Positions 1 through 8,031 of a stretch of 64,000 nucleotides of DNA are shown here, piece after piece. The DNA comes from Nocardia vaccinii NBRC 15922 (GTDB lineage Bacteria > Actinomycetota > Actinomycetes > Mycobacteriales > Mycobacteriaceae): assembly GCF_001613305.1 (NCBI RefSeq), contig NZ_BDCC01000012.1, forward strand, positions 248,001 through 312,000, read 5' to 3'. The translations under genes were made by a program, and so were the position numbers. The notes below the pieces were generated by a model. It did not search any database. It saw only the letters and a list, made by a program, of their open reading frames with translations, and was not told the origin of the DNA. Each line of letters opens with the position of its first letter. Within the stretch, counting starts at the first letter, position 1.

Positions 1-312
1 ATACAGCTCTACCCACGGCGAGAATCCACCTGCGAACGACTGCCACCACCCGTCCTTCCGCGACTCGGCCGCGAGCCAGAGCAGAACCTCCCGGTCCTCG
101 TCGGCGACCTCGTACAGGTCACACAGCAGATTGACGGTCACGCGCTTGATAGTGCTACTGCGTCCGGTTTCCAACCGCCACAACGTCTGTGCACCCATCT
201 CGCACCGCCGGGCGGCGTTGGTCCGGGTCATCTTGCGCCCCTCTCGGAACTCACGCAGACGGCGACCGAGCTCGCGGCGCGGCAGAGAACTGTTGTGCGG
301 TTCGTCAGACAC
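1..312 (-). CDS. XRE-family HTH regulator, DUF5753 type (5' part only)
   Basis: The reverse strand reads open from a GTG at 312 to the window edge, giving the first 104 residues. An AGGTAGG-like ribosome site precedes the GTG. Residues 13-65 form a Cro/C1-type helix-turn-helix (CEMGAQTLWRLETG region). The following LWLAAESRKDGWWQSF is typical of the start of the DUF5753 region of actinobacterial XRE regulators. These are DNA-binding proteins often paired with small DUF397-like partners. It is divergent from the small-protein operon at 649-1672, so regulation of that operon is likely but inferred. The rest of the gene lies outside the window. Confidence 0.85.
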   Translation of the reverse strand, partial: MSDEPHNSSLPRRELGRRLREFREGRKMTRTNAARRCEMGAQTLWRLETGRSSTIKRVTVNLLCDLYEVADEDREVLLWLAAESRKDGWWQSFAGGFSPWVELY

Positions 313-648
313 TGAAACACCTACCTTCCGTTTGCGGGACCACCGTTCTGTATGACGTTCGGACTCGTTCCATTTCAAGTGGAATGTCTCGATCGTTCCA
401 AACCAGATGGAGTGATTTCGTCTCCGGGCGAAATCCAACGGTGGCCTCCCACCGTACCCGTTCGGTGATTTACTGGGAGGCGTTCGTGACCACCGGTTCT
501 CATCGGTCGGTTGTCCATTTCATCAATGCCACAACACTTTTCCAAAACGAACTCTTTCACACGACATTTTCCGAATTGCAGTTTCCCAAAAGCACCTGCA
601 CCAATCGCGTGACGTTCCAAACTGACAACCGACCAGAGGAAACGAAAC
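313..648. other. Intergenic regulatory region between XRE regulator and small-protein operon
   Basis: There is no convincing gene. The stretch is poorer in GC than the rest of the window. It contains three inverted repeats: TTCCA/TGGAA around 368-384, GATTTCG/CGAAATC at 414-420 and 429-435, and CGGTGG/CCACCG at 439-444 and 449-454. It must hold both divergent promoters, and the repeats are candidate operators for the XRE protein. Confidence 0.5.
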
Positions 649-993
649 ATGCTGTACTACACCAGAACCGGCGAAACCATTGTCATCCCGTCGACAGTGT
701 GTGAACGCGCCGAACTCGGCCTCGCGCACGACCAGATGCAGCGCCACCTGGACTGCCGGATCGACAGGTGCGCCTGGAAGTGGGTCGCCCATGCGACGCT
801 CGTCCACCACGGCCGCGTCGTCCCACCACTCACCGGTCCGCACGAGCGAGCGTATCGCCGCGGCCTCGCCTTGCCCGTCGAGGCGACCGTGACGCGTGCA
901 CCGAATATCACTGAGCCGCAAACATTTCAGAAGATCCTCGACGGTCTCGACCGGCTCGCCCGGGAACTGCGCGGACAGGGCGATGCCCCATGA
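649..993 (+). CDS. Hypothetical protein of 114 aa, first gene of a small operon
   Basis: Start at ATG 649 after AGAGGAAACG. The protein is small and soluble, without signal peptide or membrane segment. It begins LYYTRTGETIVIP and has several His/Trp/Cys residues around residues 38-52. I do not recognise a family with certainty. Similar small proteins sit beside XRE/DUF5753 regulators in actinobacterial accessory DNA (inference from context). Its stop overlaps the next start by 4 bp (ATGA), showing an operon. Confidence 0.65.
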   Translation: MLYYTRTGETIVIPSTVCERAELGLAHDQMQRHLDCRIDRCAWKWVAHATLVHHGRVVPPLTGPHERAYRRGLALPVEATVTRAPNITEPQTFQKILDGLDRLARELRGQGDAP

Positions 994-1460
994 ACCCGAT
1001 GTCCGCGTGGGATGAACTGTCCAGCATCGTCACCGTCATCGCCGGGTCCGCGGTAGCCGTACTCGCCGTCGGCTGCGTGTGGCCGACTGCCCACCCGAAC
1101 CGCCGCCGGCCCTCGCAGGCCCGCCACTCGCGACCACTCGGTAAGCCCGCACCCTCGAGCTGCCGAGCCTTCCCGAACTGCCACTGCCCCAACTCATCAG
1201 CCTGCACCTCGACCTCACAACGCCGCCGCCCGCCCCGGCCCCCGGTGGGAGCAACCGGCCAGGTCATGCCAGCGGCTCGGCCGGGATGCCCCACGCTCTC
1301 ACCCTGTAGCCCTCCCTCTCAGCCGTTCACCCTGACCGACGCCCACCGCGACATGCAACTCCACCGTGACCACACCTGCGCCCGCAAACGCGCCGCCTTC
1401 GCCGCCCTGGTAGCCGCCGGATGCATCACCCCCGACTCCAGCCGCCCCCGCCAGCCATGA
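990..1460 (+). CDS. Hypothetical protein, possible N-terminal membrane segment
   Basis: ATG 990 overlaps the previous stop (ATGA). Residues 10-30 (SSIVTVIAGSAVAVLAVGC) look like one membrane helix. The remainder is rich in Pro, Arg and Cys and of low complexity, ending in a helical stretch around AHRDMQLHRDHTCARKRAAFAAL. No family recognised. Its end overlaps the next gene by 4 bp, so it is the middle gene of a three-gene operon. The low-complexity middle leaves some doubt that the whole frame is translated. Confidence 0.5.
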   Translation: MNPMSAWDELSSIVTVIAGSAVAVLAVGCVWPTAHPNRRRPSQARHSRPLGKPAPSSCRAFPNCHCPNSSACTSTSQRRRPPRPPVGATGQVMPAARPGCPTLSPCSPPSQPFTLTDAHRDMQLHRDHTCARKRAAFAALVAAGCITPDSSRPRQP

Positions 1461-1672
1461 CCGAAAAAGACGAAATTCATAGTACTCCAACGACATTCGT
1501 GCCGTTTTGGCTCGATGCGATAGCCCTCACCGCCCGCGCCGCCACCCTGGGCTACCGCCTCGTCCGCGACAACCCGACCCCCTACCAATGGCAACTGCTC
1601 GACCGCACCGACAACACTCCCCTCTACACCGCGGACACCCTCGAAGACATCGAAAACTGGCTCGACACATAG
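1457..1672 (+). CDS. Hypothetical protein of 71 aa, third gene of the operon
   Basis: ATG 1457 overlaps the upstream stop in an ATGA arrangement, which decides the start over an earlier in-frame ATG at 1421. The compact protein (WLDAIALTARAATLGYRL ... DTLEDIENWLDT) has the look of a small alpha/beta domain, with acidic ends and no signal or membrane helix. No family assigned. It is probably co-expressed with the two genes before it and controlled by the divergent XRE regulator. Confidence 0.6.
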   Translation: MTEKDEIHSTPTTFVPFWLDAIALTARAATLGYRLVRDNPTPYQWQLLDRTDNTPLYTADTLEDIENWLDT

Positions 1673-1849
1673 CCGTCCGCCACTTCGGCCAACGACACCG
1701 AGGCGAACCACATCGGTTCAGCACCCCTGAGCAACCGCGCGGCTCGACCCACACCAGCCCGACAGAGGTTCGGCCTGCGCAAAACGCCGAACTCCCGGCA
1801 TATCCGAACGCGGCGTGAGTGGACGGTTCGCAAGTGAGACGAACGGCTC

Positions 1850-2764
1850 CTACTGGCGGGTGGAGAGTTCGCCGAGCAGCTTCCAGGTCCGGCGCTGGTC
1901 GTCTGTGCCTGCCAGGTCGGTCGAGGTGAGTACCACCTCGGTGGCGCCCGCGTCGAAGTAGCGCTGGATTTCGGCGGCAACAGTGTCTTCATCGCCGATA
2001 ACGGCCAAGTCGGCGGCCCGTGTCGCGCCTTCGAGCTCGATCACCCTGCGGTAGGACGGTACCTGTTCGTAGAACGCCAGTTGGTGCACGGCCTTGGCGC
2101 GCGTGCCCGCGATGTCCGAGGTCACCACGCCCGGCACGAAAGCGACGATGCGCGGGGCGGCCCCGGCGGACTTGGTCACGGCGGGGACGATGTGCTCCCC
2201 GAGTGTCTTCGGTCCCGCCAGGTACGGCAGGATGCCGTCGGCGAGTTCGCCACTGACTCGCAAAGCCTGTGGGCCCATTGCGGCCACCAGCACCGGAACC
2301 CGTGGCCGTGCCCCGATGACGGCGGTCGGCAAGGGCGGTGTGACGGTGAACAGTTCGCCGTGGAAGTCGGCGGCCTCGGTGTCGAAGAGTTCCCGTAGCC
2401 CGGTGAGGAATTCGCGCAACCGGGCGATCGGCCGATCGAACTCGGCACCGAAAGCGCTTGCGGCAAGCGCTGATCCGAGGGCCAGACCCAGATGGTAGCG
2501 GCCGTTCGTCGCGGCTTGCGCGGTCTGGGCTTGCGCGGAGACCAGCAGTGGATGGCGTCCGATCACTGGAATCGCCGAGGTGCCGACCTGTAGTTCCGGA
2601 ACCTCGCGGCCCACTATCGCGGCCAGCATCGGTGAGTCGTAATCCATCCGCTGCCCGAACCACACCGAGCCCACGCCGCGCTCCGCCACAGCTCGCGCCT
2701 GTTGCACGATCTCCTCGACATAGTTGACGACAGGCGTATGGGCCAGTGCGACTCCGAGTGTCAT
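1850..2764 (-). CDS. LLM-class F420-dependent oxidoreductase (TIGR03564-like)
   Basis: A luciferase-like monooxygenase-fold protein of 304 aa. It starts MTLGVALAH and keeps the family pattern: SVWFGQRM near residue 36, GTSAIPVIGRHP around 60, GRYHLGLALGS around 85, and PVLVAAMGPQALR around 150 followed by ADGILPYL. Members use cofactor F420 for hydride transfer to varied substrates; the substrate here is unknown. The start at 2764 is chosen because the family begins at this Met; the frame stays open upstream to 2842. It stands alone, convergent with the small-protein operon. Confidence 0.85.
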   Translation of the reverse strand: MTLGVALAHTPVVNYVEEIVQQARAVAERGVGSVWFGQRMDYDSPMLAAIVGREVPELQVGTSAIPVIGRHPLLVSAQAQTAQAATNGRYHLGLALGSALAASAFGAEFDRPIARLREFLTGLRELFDTEAADFHGELFTVTPPLPTAVIGARPRVPVLVAAMGPQALRVSGELADGILPYLAGPKTLGEHIVPAVTKSAGAAPRIVAFVPGVVTSDIAGTRAKAVHQLAFYEQVPSYRRVIELEGATRAADLAVIGDEDTVAAEIQRYFDAGATEVVLTSTDLAGTDDQRRTWKLLGELSTRQ

Positions 2765-2898
2765 GGCCGGACCAACATTGTTCTCCGCGTACCTATTCCG
2801 CCGCGGCGGGACAGTCTTCGCTCGGGGACCCGGTACCGGCATCCGCAGCCTGCCCGGATACAGCCCGGCCTCGCGATTCTACGGCAACGCTCTGAAAA

Positions 2899-2961
2899 CT
2901 AGCAAAGCTAGACAAAGTAGCGGGCCGATGTTATCGTTGCTCCAGTTTCTAGCGCCGCTAG
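2899..2961. promoter_or_regulatory. Two CTAGC-N3-GCTAG palindromes upstream of the DUF1772 gene
   Basis: Two 13-bp perfect inverted repeats with CTAGC half-sites lie at 2899-2911 and 2949-2961, with centres 50 bp apart (about five helical turns). The second is just upstream of the ribosome site (AAGGGAG) of the gene at 2983. They look like paired sites for one dimeric repressor. The cognate protein is unknown; the nearby TetR at 4112 has different-looking sites in its own promoter. Confidence 0.55.
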
Positions 2962-2982
2962 ATCATAGAAAAGGGAGCCGAA

Positions 2983-3459
2983 ATGCTCGTTGTCACCGGC
3001 CAGATCATTGCCACCGTCGCCGTTCTCGCCAATGCCGTCATCTATGGCACCGATGTCTGCGGGGCCGTGATCATGCGGTCCGTATACCGCAAACTCGATG
3101 ACGCGACCGTGACCATCAGCGCCGGATGGGGTCACTATTACGGCGACAGGCGCATGCCGGTCTTCGGCGCGGGCGGTGTGGTCACCGCCGTGCTCACGCT
3201 GCTGATCGCGCTGTTGGCCGGGCAGATCGGCGCCGCCATCGCGGCGGGGATAACGGTGGCGGCACTGCTGACCTGGCTCGCCTGCTACGTCCGCATCGCC
3301 AAGCCGATCAACACCCAGCAGACCGCCGCCGCGCAGAGCGGCATCATTCCGGCCAATGCCCGTGCGCTGCAGGACAAGTGGGACAGCATTCTGAAGTACC
3401 GGGTCGCCCTGCAGTTCATCGCCGTCGCCGGACTGTGCGCCACGCTGATCCTGTTCTGA
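2983..3459 (+). CDS. DUF1772-like integral membrane protein
   Basis: 158 aa with about four membrane segments: residues 5-25, 62-84, 85-103 and 143-158. The N-terminal helix followed by a conserved polar stretch (AGWGHYYGDRRMP) is the DUF1772 pattern. A good AAGGGAG ribosome site precedes ATG 2983. Function of the family is unknown. The PPOX gene follows after 91 bp on the same strand, so the two are probably one transcript controlled by the palindromes at 2899-2961. Confidence 0.75.
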   Translation: MLVVTGQIIATVAVLANAVIYGTDVCGAVIMRSVYRKLDDATVTISAGWGHYYGDRRMPVFGAGGVVTAVLTLLIALLAGQIGAAIAAGITVAALLTWLACYVRIAKPINTQQTAAAQSGIIPANARALQDKWDSILKYRVALQFIAVAGLCATLILF

Positions 3460-3550
3460 TCCCGGAGCGCGGGGCAGGCCGCGCACCCGACAACTTCCGG
3501 CTCATCGCCGGGGGCACACATGATTTCGAAATCACCGAGGAGTAACCGAC

Positions 3551-3949
3551 ATGACCTTCACCATCAATGAACAGAAGTTCCTGGCGGAGGCGGGGATCGG
3601 CCGGCTGGCGACCGTGTCGCCCGACGGCGTTGTGCAGAACAACCCGACCAGCTATCGAGTCAACGCGGACGGCACGATCGACATCGGAGGCATGCGCATG
3701 CGTGCCAGTCGCAAGTACCGCAATGTCGAGGCGGGCAGCCGGGTGTCGTTCGTCGTCGATCAACAGGTTTCCTTGGAGCCCTATGTGATTCGCGGCATCG
3801 AGGTACGGGGCACGGCCGAGGCGCTCGCTGACCAAGAGCCGCCGTTCCCACCCCAGGAACGCGCGGTCATCCGGATTCACCCCGAACGGGTCATCTCCTG
3901 GGGCATCGACGGCGGATCCTTCGACTTCACCAGTCGCGGCGCCGAGTAG
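3551..3949 (+). CDS. PPOX-class F420-dependent oxidoreductase-like split-barrel protein
   Basis: 132 aa, a one-domain flavin/F420 split beta-barrel. The start (FTINEQKFLAEAGIGRLATVSPDGVVQNNP) and end (AVIRIHPERVISWGID) match the TIGR04023-type PPOX F420 family. The strand pattern GRLATVSPDG and the RASRKYRNVEAGSRVSFVVD phosphate-binding region are visible. Members bind F420 or flavins and reduce small molecules; the substrate is unknown. A GAGGAG ribosome site lies upstream of ATG 3551. It follows the DUF1772 gene. Confidence 0.8.
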   Translation: MTFTINEQKFLAEAGIGRLATVSPDGVVQNNPTSYRVNADGTIDIGGMRMRASRKYRNVEAGSRVSFVVDQQVSLEPYVIRGIEVRGTAEALADQEPPFPPQERAVIRIHPERVISWGIDGGSFDFTSRGAE

Positions 3950-4111
3950 CCGGGCATCGCGGGCGATCCCCGCGAAAGGCCGTCACCGATCGAGAGGAAA
4001 ACAGCCGGGAACGACTACCGGCTCCTCGCGGATTCAACTCTTGGACCGGCGCATGAGAGCGGTGACTCGGAGGGGAGGGCACGCCGGATCATCCGGAAGT
4101 ACGAAGGCCGG

Positions 4112-4744
4112 CTATCCAGGCGTTCCCGGATGGCCGAGACCGACGAGTTTGGTCAGGAATCGGTCGAGTTGTTCAGCGGCGGGGGGCCAGGGCATATCGG
4201 GTTCGTTGATGCGTTGGGCGAGCATGCCGTTCACGGCGGTGCGCAGGTCGATGGCGACCGTGGTCGGGTCGTCGGCAGGGGCGAGGTTCGCGTCCATGCA
4301 GCGCCGCACGGCGTCGACGGTGCGCTGGACCATCACCTCCTTGAAGGGCATGCCGAGCCTGCGGTGCACCGAACTCTCGTGCAGGACCTTGTACAGACCG
4401 GGATGCTGCTCGGCCCAGGCGACCTGGGCCAGCATTCGCGCGCGCAGGCCGCGGCCGGGATCCGGCGCACCGGCATCCGCCATGTCGCCGACGCCCACCA
4501 GTTCCTCATGGCAGCGCTGAGCCACCGCGAGCACCAGCGAATCCCGGTCGGGGAAGTGCAGATACACCGAGGTGGCGGCGATCCCGATGGTGCGGGCCAC
4601 AGCGCGCAGCGACAGCGCCTCATCGTCGGCGAGTTCGTCGAGCATCCGCATCGCGGTCCCGACGATCTCCTCCCGGAGCATCTCGCCGCGGCCGCGAGCG
4701 TTCGGGCGGCGGCGCGGGGCCGAGATCTCGTCCATAACAGGCAT
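4112..4744 (-). CDS. TetR-family transcriptional regulator
   Basis: 210 aa. The N-terminal TetR DNA-binding domain occupies about residues 20-70 (ALSLRAVARTIGIAATSVYLHFPDRDSLV). The C-terminal ligand domain resembles the TetR_C/WHG type (WAEQHPGLYKVLHES). It is divergent from the CMD gene at 4827, and the short gap holds repeated TAGCGCTACA sites. It therefore probably represses itself and the CMD gene. The ligand is unknown. Confidence 0.85.
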   Translation of the reverse strand: MPVMDEISAPRRRPNARGRGEMLREEIVGTAMRMLDELADDEALSLRAVARTIGIAATSVYLHFPDRDSLVLAVAQRCHEELVGVGDMADAGAPDPGRGLRARMLAQVAWAEQHPGLYKVLHESSVHRRLGMPFKEVMVQRTVDAVRRCMDANLAPADDPTTVAIDLRTAVNGMLAQRINEPDMPWPPAAEQLDRFLTKLVGLGHPGTPG

Positions 4745-4760
4745 TGTAACCGGACAGCCA

Positions 4761-4795
4761 TAGCGCTACATTTATAGCGCTACAGCTGTAGCGCA
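4761..4795. promoter_or_regulatory. Clustered TetR operator half-sites (TAGCGCTACA)
   Basis: TAGCGCTACA at 4761-4770, TATAGCGCTACA at 4773-4784 and the inverse TGTAGCGCA at 4787-4795 make overlapping direct and inverted copies of one half-site. They lie between the TetR start (4744) and the CMD start (4827), the usual position for an autoregulatory TetR operator. Confidence 0.65.
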
Positions 4796-4826
4796 ACATC
4801 TGTTCATAAAGATAGGAATGGTCGCC

Positions 4827-5549
4827 ATGACCGCAGTCACTCCCTCCCCCGGGACCGAGGTCACCGCACTGGACGCGATGTTCGCGCAGATGGACGCGGC
4901 CACCGCTCGGCACGTCAACGGGATATCCGGCCTGACCGACCGGGAGAAGGCGCTCCTGCGCCTGACCGCCGACGTTTGCGCCCAGACCCTCGGGCTCCCC
5001 TTCGAACTTCACCTCCGCGCCGGACTGCGCATCGGCGTGAGCACGGCGGACGTGCGCGCTCTGCTGCGCCTGATCTCCTACGACAGCGGCTATCACACGG
5101 CGCTGGCCGCATTCGATCGCCTCGCCGAGCTGGAAACAGCTCTGGGCCTGCCGCGCCCGGACGTCGCGGAACTACCCGGCGAACTGCTGACCACCGGACC
5201 CGACGCCCCACTGTCGCCGCTGCCGGACCCGGTGCGCACCACCCTGGCCGAGCTGGATCCGCACTTCCTGGACTACTTCGATCTCCAGTCCCGGATGCGC
5301 ACCCCTTCCGGTCCGGACACCCTCACGGTTCGCGAAAGAGCCTTCGCCACAATGAGTATCGATATCCACTACCAAACCCTGGGCGACACCTTCCGCATCC
5401 ACGCGCAACGAGCTCTCGGCGGCGGCGCGACCGTGAACGACGTTCGGGACGTGTTGCGCTTCAACGCCCAATTCGGCGCCACGCGAGCCTGGCAGGCATG
5501 GCAGGCATTTCATGCCCACGCCGCCGAGGCGGGATGGGACCTCGGCTGA
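4827..5549 (+). CDS. Carboxymuconolactone decarboxylase-family protein
   Basis: About 240 aa with two CMD/AhpD-like helical repeats: residues about 25-100 (LTDREKALLRLTADVCAQTLG, RIGVSTADVRALL) and about 140-235 (LTVRERAFATMSIDIHYQTLG, GATVNDVRDVLRF). The AhpD Cys-x-x-Cys pair is not present: the first repeat has a single Cys, the second none, so peroxidase activity is doubtful. ATG 4827 has AGGA nine bases upstream; an in-frame ATG at 4818 is too close to it. Divergent from the TetR gene, which probably regulates it. Confidence 0.75.
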   Translation: MTAVTPSPGTEVTALDAMFAQMDAATARHVNGISGLTDREKALLRLTADVCAQTLGLPFELHLRAGLRIGVSTADVRALLRLISYDSGYHTALAAFDRLAELETALGLPRPDVAELPGELLTTGPDAPLSPLPDPVRTTLAELDPHFLDYFDLQSRMRTPSGPDTLTVRERAFATMSIDIHYQTLGDTFRIHAQRALGGGATVNDVRDVLRFNAQFGATRAWQAWQAFHAHAAEAGWDLG

Positions 5550-5719
5550 CGCCGCGCCGCGACGGCATTCACCGGCCGCCCCGCGGCCTGATCCCGCAAC
5601 AGACCGAATAGCCCGGCACACAACGTAATCGGCAGTTACAGACGTTCCAGGGGACGCCGCCGGCGCGAGATGATCTCGGGCCGGTCGGTCGATCGAACAA
5701 CTGTGATCCAGATAACAAG

Positions 5720-5743
5720 TTACACGACATATATGTCGTGTAA
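5720..5743. promoter_or_regulatory. 24-bp perfect palindrome, candidate MarR operator
   Basis: A perfect 24-bp inverted repeat with arms TTACACGACATA and TATGTCGTGTAA ends 10 bp before the start of the hydrolase-MarR pair at 5754. Its length and symmetry fit a MarR-dimer site, and the second gene of the pair encodes a MarR protein, so autoregulation is the simple reading. Confidence 0.75.
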
Positions 5744-5753
5744 TGTATCGATC

Positions 5754-6509
5754 ATGACCAACACACACCCCACCCTGGTTTTCGTTCCCTGCTTCTCCGG
5801 TGCCCCCTGGAGCGCCGACCAGCTGGCCCCTTACGGCGACCTGCCGGTACGCACCCTGCGCCTGCCCGAAGGCGTCTCCGACATGGAGGAATACGCCGAC
5901 CATGTCGCCGCCGCCGTAGCCGACCTGGACGACTACGTGCTCGTCGGCGATTCCTTCGGCGCGAACATCGCCCTCGCGCTGGCCGTGCGACAGCCCGCGG
6001 GTCTGCGAGCCCTGGTGATGTCGGGTGGGTTCGCCGCCAACCCGGTCTCATCGGCGCCGTGGAAGGTGCTGATGCGCACCATGGGCAAGCTGCGCGGACC
6101 GCTGTACCGGCAGATGGTGTTGCGCACCCACGCACACCGGCTGGCCTCGCCCTTCGACGGCGAAGGTCAGATCCCCTGGAGCGAGGCGCGGAGCCGGAAG
6201 TTGTTCCTGGACAGCACCCCTGCCGCTTCGTTCGGTGCGCGGGTCGTCGCTGCGCTGAACGCCGACTACGTCGCCGCCCTGCCTCGCGTGCAGGTGCCCA
6301 CCCTGATCATCACCCCCGAGCACGACGAGCTCATCGGCGAAGAAGCCGCCACGATCATGCGGGAGGGCATCCCCGATTCCCGCGAGGTGGTGTTGCCGCG
6401 CACCGGTCACATGTTCCGGTTCTCCCACCCGGCCACCTACGCTGGCGTGGTGCAGAACTTCCTGACCGAAACAGTCCCCGACGCGACGGTGGGCGATGCG
6501 GCGCGCTGA
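5754..6509 (+). CDS. Alpha/beta hydrolase
   Basis: About 251 aa. The nucleophile elbow GDSFG (Ser near residue 68) sits in VLVGDSFGANIALAL. A late Asp (TPEHDELIGEE) and His (RTGHMFRFSHP) complete a plausible triad. No signal peptide. ATG 5754 follows directly after the palindrome; an ATG further upstream (5670) would place the operator inside the gene. It overlaps the MarR gene by 14 bp, so both are one transcript. The substrate is unknown; an ester or lactone that is also the MarR ligand is a reasonable guess. Confidence 0.85.
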   Translation: MTNTHPTLVFVPCFSGAPWSADQLAPYGDLPVRTLRLPEGVSDMEEYADHVAAAVADLDDYVLVGDSFGANIALALAVRQPAGLRALVMSGGFAANPVSSAPWKVLMRTMGKLRGPLYRQMVLRTHAHRLASPFDGEGQIPWSEARSRKLFLDSTPAASFGARVVAALNADYVAALPRVQVPTLIITPEHDELIGEEAATIMREGIPDSREVVLPRTGHMFRFSHPATYAGVVQNFLTETVPDATVGDAAR

Positions 6510-6954
6510 ACATCTGCGCTTCGCGATCCTGGCCGCCCAACGCGAAGGCAACAGGCTGCTCGCCCAAGCACTCAAACCGCTCGGCGTCACGCCGTCGCAA
6601 GCCGAGGTGCTGCGCCTGCTGCAACAACGAGGCCCCTTGTCGCTCAACGGAATCGGACAGTTACTGGTCTGTGAGAGCGGCAACAGCCCGAGCAGGCTCG
6701 TCGACCGCCTGGTCGCGCTCGGCCTGGTCGATCGCCGCACCGCCGCCGAGGACCGCCGCCACGTGGAAATCAGCCTCACCCCCGAGGGCAACCGAGTCGC
6801 TACCGCGATCGCCGAGGTCGAGCAAAACCTCTACGCCATGATCGACGCCGTCGCCGAAGGTCACGACACCGACGCCCTGCTGAGCTTCGTGCACAGCTTC
6901 GTCGACCAGTTGCCCTCCGGCCAAGCACTGGCCCGGCGCCTCGACGACGGGTGA
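6496..6954 (+). CDS. MarR-family transcriptional regulator
   Basis: 152 aa winged helix protein. The HTH and wing are visible at about residues 45-95 (LSLNGIGQLLVCESGNSPSRLVDRL, then AAEDRRHVEISLTPEG), the classic MarR D-x-R-x-x-x-x-x-L-T wing. The start overlaps the 3' end of the hydrolase gene by 14 bp. It probably binds the 24-bp palindrome at 5720-5743 and represses its own operon. Confidence 0.88.
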   Translation: MRRAEHLRFAILAAQREGNRLLAQALKPLGVTPSQAEVLRLLQQRGPLSLNGIGQLLVCESGNSPSRLVDRLVALGLVDRRTAAEDRRHVEISLTPEGNRVATAIAEVEQNLYAMIDAVAEGHDTDALLSFVHSFVDQLPSGQALARRLDDG

Positions 6955-7154
6955 CACCCCGTTCCGCCTCTTCCAACTCGTAGGCGGCGCGCGCCTACCG
7001 CTCACCGGCAGGCGCGCGCAGTCGCCGGAACTGGAACGTTGCCGGCTGCCGTTCACGCCCCGTCGGCACTGATGTCGACCACGAGGACGACCGCGCGACC
7101 GATCGGTGTCGTCGACGATGGCCGGGCCCGGAACAGCGACGGCGCCTTTCCTGT

Positions 7155-7796
7155 CTACATGCCGAAGCGTGCACGCCGCACGGTCTCGACCGCCTCGGCG
7201 GGACCGCTGAGTTCCACCTCCGCGGCGCTTCGGCGGCCGAAGAGATACAGCAGCAACTCGCCCGGGAGGCCCGCGACACGCACCGTGGGTTCTCCCCGCC
7301 GAGCTCTGACGGTCTCGGCTGTGCCGGCCCACTCGAGTTCGAGTCCGGGGCCGTGCAGACGTCGGGCGAGCAGCCATGGTGCGCGGCCGACGTTGTACCA
7401 GAGCGCGGCGTCCATGGCCGGCGAGTTCGTGCGGGGACCGAGGCCGTTGGCCCGGCGCACGTCCTCGTGGTGAACGAAGAACTCGTTGAGGTTGGGGACG
7501 CGGCGCACCCATCCGATGCGGAAGAAGCCCGGTGGCGGCCCGCTTCGGATGGTAGCCACCAGCGTGCGGAAGTCCTTGTGTGCGAGCGCCTTTCGTCGCC
7601 GTTCCGCGAAGCGACCCCATGCACCCGGTACGACCAGCCCGGGCGCGGCCAGAGCCTGGCGCTCGCGGAGTACCAGGTGTGCGGCAAGGTCACGCGTCGT
7701 CCACGGTTGGAGAAGCGTCGGCGCCTCGGGACCGAGTTCCTCGAGCAGGTCGGCGATGCGTTCTCGCTCGACGGCGTCGAAGAGCGGATCTGCCAT
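7155..7796 (-). CDS. TIGR03085-family protein (maleylpyruvate isomerase N-terminal fold)
   Basis: 213 aa in the DinB/mycothiol-dependent isomerase fold. It begins ADPLFDAVERERIADLLEELGPEAPTLL and has WTTRDLAAHLVLRER around residue 31, then NEFFVHHEDVRRANG near 100, whose histidines are the usual metal ligands together with the His in AAHL. The TIGR03085 subgroup is actinobacterial and of unknown function. The start is set at ATG 7796 to match the family; the frame is open up to 7865. It is monocistronic. Confidence 0.85.
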   Translation of the reverse strand: MADPLFDAVERERIADLLEELGPEAPTLLQPWTTRDLAAHLVLRERQALAAPGLVVPGAWGRFAERRRKALAHKDFRTLVATIRSGPPPGFFRIGWVRRVPNLNEFFVHHEDVRRANGLGPRTNSPAMDAALWYNVGRAPWLLARRLHGPGLELEWAGTAETVRARRGEPTVRVAGLPGELLLYLFGRRSAAEVELSGPAEAVETVRRARFGM

Positions 7797-8031
7797 GCCC
7801 GGAAGTGTAGCGAGCGCCACATCCTCAGCTACGTTCGTCGACACGAACAAATCGGGCGTCGACATGTGTGAGTGATCCGCAAGATCGCCCGACGCCTATA
7901 GCGCACCGAACGACCGGTATGCGGCCATAGCGGACGCCCTCGAAAGGGACATGCTGGAACAGTCGCCGAGACCTGTGGATGGGGAGGTGGCCGCCCGGAG
8001 GAGCGGCCATCGAACACCCCGCCGCGCCATT

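Noticed and set aside
189..704. Plus-strand frame of 171 codons across the first promoter region
   Set aside because: Antisense to the XRE gene and crosses a region full of inverted repeats; no protein-like features.
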